Assembly: GCA_964396965.1 (NCBI GenBank)
Contig: CAYNGD010000028.1
Span: 1 to 19,785, forward strand
Length of the DNA stretch: 19,785 nt
DNA from: JABMRW01 sp964396965
Lineage (GTDB): Bacteria; Chloroflexota; Dehalococcoidia; Dehalococcoidales; BS750m-G39
Direction: 5' to 3'
The position numbers and the translations under genes are program-made. The notes beneath the pieces were generated by a model. That model worked only from the letters and a program-made list of their open reading frames with translations, was not told the origin of the DNA and made no database searches. Positions 13,871 to 19,785 of this stretch are shown here, piece after piece. Positions within the stretch are counted from its first letter, which is position 1. Every line of letters begins with the position of its first letter.

Positions 13871-15109
13871 TTGAGCAAGAAAAAACTCACTGGCTTAACC
13901 GATAAATACTGGATAACGGACTTTAACTATCTGGACGAGGTAAGGGGACAGTTCCACCTGCCCGACCGGGTTTACATTCATGATGTGACGTTGCGGGAGG
14001 CGGAGCAGGCACCCCATATTGCCCTTCGCCCCGATGAAAAAATACGAATATTTCAGGCGCTGGATGATATGGGAGTCAACAGCGTGGAAATATTCCCCAT
14101 CGTATCCGACGAGGATAAAGAGGTAGCTAAAGAAATGGTCAAGATGCCCCGTCGGGCCAAGGTATTCTTCCTCTGCCGCTGGAACGAATGGGAGGTTGAT
14201 AATGCTCTGGAGTCCGGCGCCGATGGCATCGTTATCGAATGTGCCGGTAACCCTTACCTGAATAAAGTTTTCTTCGGGATGAGCGAGGACGACACCATCG
14301 AAAGGCTGACCAGGGTGGCCGCCTAAGCCAAGAAGAACAACATCTTCACCGCGACAATGCCCTGGGATGACTACCTGGCACCAATGCCTTTCCTGGAGCG
14401 GATGTATAAGAGCCTGGTTTATAACGCCGGCGTTGACCATGTGGTTATCGCCGATACCCACGGCTTTGGCTTGCCCTGGACCACTGCTTATATCATCGGC
14501 AAAATGAGGGAATGGGTGGGTGACACCCCAATAGAAATGCACGCCCACAATGATTACGGGCTGGCTACTGTCGCCATGCTATCGGCGGTGGTGGGGGGTG
14601 CCTCAGTAGTCCACACCTCAGTAAATGCTCTCGGCGAGAGGTCGGGCAATGCGGCTACCGAAGAGGTAGCACTAGATATAGAGCTATTCCTCGGGCTTGA
14701 TACCGGCATCAAGCTGGACAGGCTTTATCCGGTGGCCCGCGTGGTATCCGACCTAACCAAAGTACCCATCGCCATGAATAAACCCGTAACCGGGGATAAT
14801 CAGTTTAACTTCGAATCGGGTATGGTGGTTGACTCGATTGAGCGATTGAGCAAGACCGACCGGCCTTTTGCTCCGTTTATCTGTCTACCCGAGATGATAG
14901 GGCGGAAGAAAGGCTATAACATCATTCTGGGTAAAATGACTGGCAAGACGGCCGTGACCAGGAAACTGGAAGAGCTGGGGCTATCGGCTACCAAAGAGCA
15001 AATTGCCGATATTGTCCAGGCAGTCAAGCGCGAAGCCAGTATACGCAAGTGGTCTATCCCGGATGATATCTTCGAGACTATAGCCCGGGCGATTATCCAG
15101 AGCAAGTGA
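13871..15109 (+). pseudogene. DRE-TIM metallolyase (LeuA/homocitrate synthase-like) with in-frame TAA
   Basis: One continuous frame of about 412 codons, interrupted only by a TAA at 14324-14326 (codon 152). The TTG at 13871 is chosen because GGGAGG lies 7 nt upstream. The signature HDVTLREAEQ (Asp38-Arg42) is a variant of DxTLRDGxQ. After the stop the frame continues with IADTHGFGLP, the metal-ligand motif MHAHND (His224, His226), VNALGERSGNAATEE and a tail ILGKMTGKTAVTRKLEELGL like that of homocitrate/2-isopropylmalate synthase-type enzymes. These condense an acyl-CoA with a 2-oxo acid, or cleave HMG-CoA-like substrates. In relatives the residue before the Ala-Lys that follows the TAA is often Tyr, so a TAC/TAT to TAA change is a plausible origin. 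A restart at the ATG at 14357 has no ribosome binding site. Nonsense mutation, assembly error and recoding all remain possible. Confidence 0.8.
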
Positions 15110-15149
15110 GCCTATTCTCTATACTGGGGTAACTGCAGGAGGTATATTT

Positions 15150-17237
15150 ATGGACAGCCGTAAAAGATTCCGCAGACTCCTGGAACCCGGTTATATAGGC
15201 ACGGTACGCACCAAAAACCATATATTAAAGACAGGCTCAACGCTGGGCCTTTATCCCTGGGAAGGCGGCCATATTCAGCAAAGAGTAATCGATAGCTATG
15301 AAACTTTAGCTAAAGGTGGTGCTGGTCTGGTAACGGTTGGGGCGGCGCCCTTGGGTGTCCCGCCGGGGAGGGGGTACGCCATGAACGATGACAAATACCT
15401 CCCCGGCATGACCAGGCTGGCGGAGGCTATTAAAAAGTATAACTGCCCGGCATTCGTGCAAATGTTTCATCTGGGGCCTATGCTCCCGCCGTTTCTGCTG
15501 AAATCCGGGGTACAGCCGCTGGCTGCCTCATCGCTGGACAAAAGCGAGCTGCCCCTGCCCCATTTTTCCCCTACCCGGGAGCTAAGCGTCGTCGAAATCG
15601 AAGAGATAGTTCGGCAGTTCAGCGAACAGGCGGAGAGGATTAAGAGAGCCGGATTTCAGGGCATCGAGCTAAATGCCGGCTGCAATCACCTGCTCAACAG
15701 TTTCCTGTCCCGCGCCTGGAACAAGCGCCAGGACGCCTATGGCGTCGGCAGCATAGAAAGCCGGGCTAAAATCGTGGTCGATATAATTAAAGAGATCAAA
15801 AGGCTCAACGGCGCCGATTTTGCCATTATCGCTCTGATTAACGGCGCCGAACCGGGGCTGGAAAAGAGCATAACTACTGAGGAGAGCCAAGGCATCGCCA
15901 GAGTGCTGCAAGAAGCTGGCGCCGATGCCATCCATGTTAGAGCCGAGTTCTACAGCAAGCCCAAAGACCCCGCCAGGCGGGACAGCACCCAGTTGCCCGA
16001 TATAGCCTTCTATCCGGGGAACCCGTATCCAGAACTACGGGTTATCGATGCCAGCCGCCACGGGGCCAGCGGCTGGGTGCCGCTGGCCGCCGCCGTCAAG
16101 AAAGCAGTCTCAATACCGGTCATCGCCGTGGGCCGGCTCGATATGAAGCTAGGCGAACAGGTGCTGCGCCGAGGTATGGCCGACTTCATCAGCTTCAACC
16201 GACGCCTGATGGCTGACCCTGAATTGCCCAACAAGCTGGCCGAAGGCAGGACGGAGGACATCCGCCCCTGCACCGGCTGCACCACCTGCTTTGATAACAA
16301 CGAGCACGGCAATCCGCCGCTATGCCAGGTGAATGCGGCCATCGGCAAAGAGAAGGAATACGAAATCAAACCGGCCCAAAAGAAGAAAAGGGTGATGGTG
16401 GTCGGCAGCGGGCCGGCGGGGATGGAGATGGCCCGAGTGGCAGCGCTGCGGAAGCATGAGGTAATCCTTTGTGAGAAAGAACCCAGGCTAGGCGGCTCCA
16501 TGCCCCTGGCGGCGATGATAAAGGGCTTTGACCGGGAAGACACTCTGGGTCTGGTTAACTACTTCAAGATACAGCTGGCCAAGCTAGGGGTGGAGGTAAG
16601 ACTGAACCAGGAGGTAAACCGGGCGGTGGTCGAAGAGGTAAGGCCGGAGGTTCTAGTCATCGCCGCGGGCGGGACGCATAACGTCCTGGAGATAGCCGGC
16701 ATCGACCGGCACAATGTGTTGACCAGCCGTACCCTGCACCGGCAACTTAAGAATTATCTGAGGTTCTTCAGCCCCAGAGTCTTAAGGTGGCTCTCCCGGT
16801 TCTGGTTGCCCCTGGGCAAAAGGGTGGTCATCATGGGAGGCAACATCCAGGGCTGCCAGACGGCTGAGTTCTTGGTCAGGCGGGGTCGCAAGGTGACCAT
16901 AGTTGACACCGCACCGGAAATAGGGTATGGGCTACTGGAAATATTCATCAAGCCGCACCTTCTTAATTGGCTAGAGGAAAAAGGGGTAGCCATGATGGCC
17001 GGGGTCAAATATGAGGAGATAACCGATAAGGGGGTGGCCATCACTGATAAGGAAGGCAAGCAGCAGACCATCGAAGCTGATAGCATAATGCTAGCGGTAC
17101 CGCTGGCACCAAATACCAGCCTGGTTAAAAGCCTCGAAGGGAAAGCCCCCGAAGTCTACGCCATTGGCGACTGTGGTCAACCCCGCATGATAGTAGATGC
17201 CATTGCCGACGGCTGGAAAATCGGCAATAAAATATAG
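15150..17237 (+). CDS. Old-Yellow-Enzyme/2,4-dienoyl-CoA reductase-type flavoprotein
   Basis: This 695-aa protein follows the FadH/TMADH/BaiCD plan: an FMN TIM barrel (about 1-360), a 4Fe-4S motif, then FAD and NAD(P)H Rossmann domains. The Cys set is C374-x2-C377-x2-C380-x11-C392, where most relatives have x3 in the second gap. The FAD motif GSGPAG is at 419-424, the NAD(P)H motif GGNIQG at 563-568 has Asn in place of the third Gly, and the C-terminal YAIGDCGQP is the usual FAD-contacting GD motif. The barrel segment ELNAGCNHLLNSFLS (173-187) has His180 where family members mostly have the Tyr of GYL. AGGAGG lies 7 nt before the ATG. The family reduces C=C bonds of enones or dienoyl-CoAs. 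It lies 40 bp after the DRE-TIM gene and 39 bp before the SnoaL-like gene, so they are probably cotranscribed. Confidence 0.92.
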   Translation: MDSRKRFRRLLEPGYIGTVRTKNHILKTGSTLGLYPWEGGHIQQRVIDSYETLAKGGAGLVTVGAAPLGVPPGRGYAMNDDKYLPGMTRLAEAIKKYNCPAFVQMFHLGPMLPPFLLKSGVQPLAASSLDKSELPLPHFSPTRELSVVEIEEIVRQFSEQAERIKRAGFQGIELNAGCNHLLNSFLSRAWNKRQDAYGVGSIESRAKIVVDIIKEIKRLNGADFAIIALINGAEPGLEKSITTEESQGIARVLQEAGADAIHVRAEFYSKPKDPARRDSTQLPDIAFYPGNPYPELRVIDASRHGASGWVPLAAAVKKAVSIPVIAVGRLDMKLGEQVLRRGMADFISFNRRLMADPELPNKLAEGRTEDIRPCTGCTTCFDNNEHGNPPLCQVNAAIGKEKEYEIKPAQKKKRVMVVGSGPAGMEMARVAALRKHEVILCEKEPRLGGSMPLAAMIKGFDREDTLGLVNYFKIQLAKLGVEVRLNQEVNRAVVEEVRPEVLVIAAGGTHNVLEIAGIDRHNVLTSRTLHRQLKNYLRFFSPRVLRWLSRFWLPLGKRVVIMGGNIQGCQTAEFLVRRGRKVTIVDTAPEIGYGLLEIFIKPHLLNWLEEKGVAMMAGVKYEEITDKGVAITDKEGKQQTIEADSIMLAVPLAPNTSLVKSLEGKAPEVYAIGDCGQPRMIVDAIADGWKIGNKI

Positions 17238-17276
17238 GCGAGGGCTGGTAAAATTTCCACCAAAAAGGGGGGAGCT

Positions 17277-17783
17277 ATGACACTAGAGGATATGGAGAAG
17301 AGGCTGAAGGCTGCCGAAAGCGCCTTAGAGAAGCTGGGGAAAAGGGTCAGGGCTACCGAGGATATCCAGGAGATTCATGAATTGCAGAGGCGCTATATTA
17401 ATGCCCTGATATGCACCGAATGGGACGATTGTGCCGACTGCTTCGCTGAAAACGCCAAGGTGGATGTTTACCTCCACGAGCCAATCCAAGGTAAGGCGGC
17501 CATCAGAAAATGGTTCAAGGAGGAACTTTCCAAGACCCATGCCGGCAAGGAAGGAGACATCGTCGTTCACCCTGTCATCAAGGTCAATGGCGACAAAGCC
17601 AGCGGTAAATGGCTGCTGTATATGATGTACTGCTACCCCCGCACCGGGCAGTCACTGTTCTGGGTACAGGGCTTCTATGATAACGAGTATGTAAGAGAGA
17701 ACGGGAAATGGAAAATCAGCCTCATGTACTGGCGGGAGCGCATGGGGCTGCCCGGCGGTGGCCCGCCCACCGGCCTCTGGTAG
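17277..17783 (+). CDS. SnoaL/NTF2-like fold protein
   Basis: A 168-aa protein with a charged N-terminal helix, possibly a coiled coil (MEKRLKAAESALEKLGKRVR), followed by an NTF2-like cone fold. IHELQRRYINALICTEWDDCADCFAENAKVDV is the typical opening helix and first strand of SnoaL-like proteins, and GKAAIRKWFKEEL, VNGDKASGKWLLYM and YVRENGKWKISLMYW are the standard later elements. It ends with a Gly/Pro-rich GLPGGGPPTGLW tail. The family includes cyclases, dehydratases, isomerases, ring hydroxylase partners and binding proteins, so no reaction is assigned. GGGGGGAG lies directly before the ATG. Position after the OYE-type flavoprotein suggests it acts on the same small-molecule pathway. Confidence 0.85.
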   Translation: MTLEDMEKRLKAAESALEKLGKRVRATEDIQEIHELQRRYINALICTEWDDCADCFAENAKVDVYLHEPIQGKAAIRKWFKEELSKTHAGKEGDIVVHPVIKVNGDKASGKWLLYMMYCYPRTGQSLFWVQGFYDNEYVRENGKWKISLMYWRERMGLPGGGPPTGLW

Positions 17784-17806
17784 CTTAAAGGTCGATATAT
17801 TCGGGT

Positions 17807-17841
17807 GGTAGGGGCAGGCCAGGCCGATACCCCTTCTTACC
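17807..17841 (+). terminator. Possible terminator hairpin
   Basis: GGTAGGGG (17807-17814) pairs imperfectly with CCCC-TTCT-TACC (17830-17841), with a GGCC/GGCC inner stem. It lies 24 bp after the SnoaL-like gene. There is no T-run directly after it, so function as a terminator is uncertain. Confidence 0.3.
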
Positions 17842-17937
17842 GGTTATTAAGTAATCAGTGGTTACTCCCGGTGCCCTGATGGCTACTGGCTACTTGATGT
17901 CTATTATTATGATTGACCTGAGGTAAGCCGTAGAAGC

Positions 17938-17965
17938 TTGACAAGTGAACAATGTGTGATATAGT
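17938..17965 (+). promoter_or_regulatory. Promoter of the surface-protein gene
   Basis: TTGACA (17938-17943, perfect consensus), a 16-nt spacer and TATAGT (17960-17965, five of six). Transcription would start near 17972, which leaves a leader of about 170 nt holding a short ORF and a hairpin. Confidence 0.7.
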
Positions 17966-18011
17966 TATCGTAATTAATGAGAATCTAGGATAGCTGGAAG
18001 GAAGTGATGCC

Positions 18012-18065
18012 ATGAGAGGAGCCCAAGGCTTTACGGCCCGAGGGAGAGGAAACAAAGAGGATTAA
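18012..18065 (+). CDS. Putative 17-codon leader peptide
   Basis: An ATG at 18012 is preceded by GGAAGGAAG at 7-nt spacing and opens a 17-codon ORF (MRGAQGFTARGRGNKED, then TAA). It lies inside the predicted leader of the surface-protein mRNA, 79 bp before that gene. The peptide has no run of a single amino acid of the kind used in classic biosynthetic attenuators. It may be a chance ORF with a good ribosome binding site. Confidence 0.35.
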   Translation: MRGAQGFTARGRGNKED

Positions 18066-18089
18066 CCAACTACTACTCTGTCTCCATGA

Positions 18090-18108
18090 GAAGGGGATTA
18101 TCCCTTTT
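18090..18108 (+). promoter_or_regulatory. Leader hairpin upstream of the surface protein
   Basis: GAAGGGGA (18090-18097), loop TTA and TCCCTTTT (18101-18108) form an 8-bp stem with two G-U pairs and a T-rich 3' arm. It lies between the short leader ORF and the AAGGAGG (18123-18129) near the gene start. It could modulate transcription or translation; no downstream T-run marks it as a standard terminator. Confidence 0.35.
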
Positions 18109-18144
18109 CTGGGGAACAACATAAGGAGGATAATTAAAAGGTCG

Positions 18145-19785
18145 ATGAAAACTAAACTCTATAAAATTTTGGGTGTGGCACTGGTCATCGTGCTGCTGGC
18201 CAGCCTGACGGTTGGCCTGACGGCGGTTCCGGCCGGGGCGGCTACCACCAGCAACCTTAAGTTCTCCAAGCTCACCCTGCCCAAGGTTTCGACCTGGACG
18301 ACCAGTGGCACAGCAGCCCAACAAGAGGCCAGCTTTTCCTCCGCCCAGGGCGACTTCTGGGCGACGCCCGGCATTGACGTCGGGCCGATTGCCATGTCCC
18401 CCGCGGGCGACGTGCTCTACGCCGCGGCCTACCCCGACACCGGCGGCTGGTACGAGGTGCTCAAGTCCACTGACAGCGGCTACACCTGGACGGTCACCGG
18501 CTTCTACGCTGCGGCCTCTGGCAACAGCGACACCTCGGAGATAGTGGCTATCAAGACCTCGCCCAACTACGCTACTGACACCACCATCTGCGTCGCTACC
18601 CAGGACTACGTCTATATCTCGGATGACAGCGGTAAGGACTTCGTCGCGCTGGACAAAGCCTGGACCGGCGCTATTACCGACATGGACGTGACCGTCGCCA
18701 GTGACGGCGACCTGGCCATAATGGTCGCCACCTCCACCGGCGAGGTCTGGGTAAAGAAGGGGCTGCTGGGCTGGGTGGACCAGAACCTCGAAAAAGCCTA
18801 CCCCAACTCCATCTCGCTGGCCTGCAACTTTCTGCCCACCTTCGCCTCCGACGGCAACATCGGCATCTGCGCCATATTCAGCAGCCTTCCCGGCATTACC
18901 GGCGAATCGGTGGGCACGGGTCTTCAGCAGAGCACGTTCACCAAGACGCTGGCCCATACTCCAGTCGTTCCGAACTCGCTGACAGTAACCGACGGAACAC
19001 AGGTAGTGACGGATAATGGTTCCGGCGGCCTGACGGGCAACGGCACGGGCACCATCGACTACACCACGGGGGCACTGTCTGTCACCTTCAACACTGCTCC
19101 CGCTAACGGCGCCGCCATTACCGCCGCCTACACGTACACCACAGATGTGACCGGCGAAGCGGTGGGCACGGGTCTTCAGGTGACCACGTTCACCGCGACG
19201 CTGGCCCATCATCCAGTCTTTGCGGGCTCGCTGACAGTAACCGACGGAACACAGGTAGTGACGGATAATGGTTCCGGCGGCCTGACGGGCAACGGCACGG
19301 GCACCATCGACTACACCACGGGGGCACTGTCTGTCACCTTCACTACTGCTCCCGCTAACGGCGCCGCCATTACCGCCAGCTACACGTACTATACGTCAAT
19401 CCAAGCCGTGGCCGCCGAACCAGAGGGTACTACTGACGGCACTGGAAACTTGACCGGAATGCTGCTCAGCTTTCCGGTGTTGGCAGGCTCAGTCAACATG
19501 AGCGACGGCATCAACGTCTACACCGACAACGGGGCTGGCACACTAACAGGCAGCCCTGCGGGCTGGGGCACCATAAATTACTCCAACGGCAGTTTCACCA
19601 TCAGCGGAGGCGCCCCTTCTGCCGCTGTTAACGCCAACTACAATTACTATGCCGGCGCCACAAATGTGACCGGCGAATCGGTGGGCACGGGTCTTCAGCA
19701 GACCGCGTTCACCGCGACGCTGGCCCATACTCCAGTCGTTGCGGGCTCGCTGACAGTAACCGACGGAACACAGGTAGTGACGGAT
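18145..19785 (+). CDS. Secreted repeat-containing surface protein (3' end outside window)
   Basis: 547 codons are open to the right edge with no stop. The ATG at 18145 starts a clear signal peptide: MKTKLYK, a hydrophobic core to about residue 28 and AGA|A, with likely cleavage after Ala32. Residues about 50-250 look like part of a BNR/sortilin-type beta-propeller, with an Asp-box S108-T-D-S-G-Y-T-W115 and a weaker SDDSGKDF at 159-166. From residue 252 come tandem beta-rich repeats of about 84 aa (GTGLQ...TLAHTPV...GSLTVTDG...TGTIDYTTGALSVTF...YTY), of a kind seen in phage-tail-like and S-layer-like proteins. AAGGAGG (18123-18129) is rather far upstream (15 nt); AAAAGG sits 3 nt from the ATG. 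The product is probably an exported cell-surface or S-layer-like protein; no anchor is visible yet. Confidence 0.8.
   Translation, partial: MKTKLYKILGVALVIVLLASLTVGLTAVPAGAATTSNLKFSKLTLPKVSTWTTSGTAAQQEASFSSAQGDFWATPGIDVGPIAMSPAGDVLYAAAYPDTGGWYEVLKSTDSGYTWTVTGFYAAASGNSDTSEIVAIKTSPNYATDTTICVATQDYVYISDDSGKDFVALDKAWTGAITDMDVTVASDGDLAIMVATSTGEVWVKKGLLGWVDQNLEKAYPNSISLACNFLPTFASDGNIGICAIFSSLPGITGESVGTGLQQSTFTKTLAHTPVVPNSLTVTDGTQVVTDNGSGGLTGNGTGTIDYTTGALSVTFNTAPANGAAITAAYTYTTDVTGEAVGTGLQVTTFTATLAHHPVFAGSLTVTDGTQVVTDNGSGGLTGNGTGTIDYTTGALSVTFTTAPANGAAITASYTYYTSIQAVAAEPEGTTDGTGNLTGMLLSFPVLAGSVNMSDGINVYTDNGAGTLTGSPAGWGTINYSNGSFTISGGAPSAAVNANYNYYAGATNVTGESVGTGLQQTAFTATLAHTPVVAGSLTVTDGTQVVTD
18898..19785 (+). 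repeat. In-gene tandem repeats, about 252-bp unit
   Basis: Four units start at 18898, 19150, about 19402 and 19669 (the last is cut by the window edge). Units 1 and 2 are 252 bp each and share an unbroken 116-nt identity (18975-19090 with 19227-19342). Unit 4 matches them without mismatch over its last 40 nt in the window (19746-19785). Unit 3 is about 267 bp and clearly diverged at protein level (SFPVLAGSVNMSDGINVYTD). Confidence 0.9.

Noticed and set aside
13871..15109. The DRE-TIM enzyme as the missing carboxyltransferase of the Na+ pump
   Set aside because: Its motifs (DTHGFGLP, GERSGN, LGKMTGK tail) fit LeuA/homocitrate synthase types rather than OadA/PycB, and it lies 11 kb from the pump genes.
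17972..18144. A known riboswitch (c-di-GMP or cobalamin type) in the surface-protein leader
   Set aside because: GCCC/GGCC and purine-rich pieces are present, but I could not lay out the conserved core of any known class.
17789..18148. AAAGGTCGAT occurring at both ends of the gap before the surface protein, as a possible direct-repeat insertion mark
   Set aside because: Only 10 nt are shared, and one copy is part of the translation start region. Chance is likely enough.
18073..19212. A 379-aa minus-strand ORF opposite the surface-protein gene, rich in Gly/Arg/Ala
   Set aside because: It is antisense to a better plus-strand frame with signal peptide, ribosome binding site and family-like repeats. 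Its composition is that of a shadow of GC-rich repeats.

Overview
The window looks like chromosomal DNA from an uncultured, GC-rich bacterium. A Chloroflexota, Dehalococcoidia-like origin is my best guess. It rests on protein flavour and on the clpC/radA/ispD/ispF/cysE/cysS gene order; no marker gene settles it. No phage, plasmid or CRISPR genes were recognised.

Region 1 (1-8036, + strand). The 3' half of a ClpC-type unfoldase ends at a strong intrinsic terminator. Three small genes follow for a biotin-dependent Na+-pumping decarboxylase: a 73-aa biotin carrier, a 53-aa gamma/delta-like membrane peptide and the beta-subunit pump. The carboxyltransferase subunit is absent. After about 440 bp of structured repeats comes a tightly overlapping operon, radA-ispD-ispF-cysE-cysS, covering DNA repair, isoprenoid synthesis, cysteine synthesis and cysteinyl-tRNA charging.

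Region 2 (8037-12772). cysS converges on a minus-strand operon, gatB-secG-ubiA/menA-like-radical SAM. The whole convergent gap is filled by a second copy of the structured repeat family. gatB diverges from a tRNA-Ala(CGC) gene, and their promoters are packed back to back.

Region 3 (12773-17783). A poorer, AT-richer stretch ends in a 3' half-tRNA remnant. Then come a nitroreductase (-), a DRE-TIM (LeuA/homocitrate-synthase-like) enzyme broken by one in-frame TAA, a 695-aa Old-Yellow-Enzyme/dienoyl-CoA-reductase-type flavoprotein with altered active-site motifs, and a SnoaL/NTF2-fold protein. This resembles a small catabolic cassette of unknown substrate.

Region 4 (17784-19785). A good sigma70-type promoter, a 17-codon leader ORF and a hairpin precede a secreted surface protein that runs off the window. 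It has a signal peptide, an Asp-box propeller-like part and then tandem repeats of about 84 aa. Two of these share a 116-nt stretch without a mismatch.

The least expected structure is the pair of intergenic repeat loci (about 2929-3300 and 8047-8336). They are built from units pairing a G-quadruplex-type motif with a small hairpin, arranged head to head.
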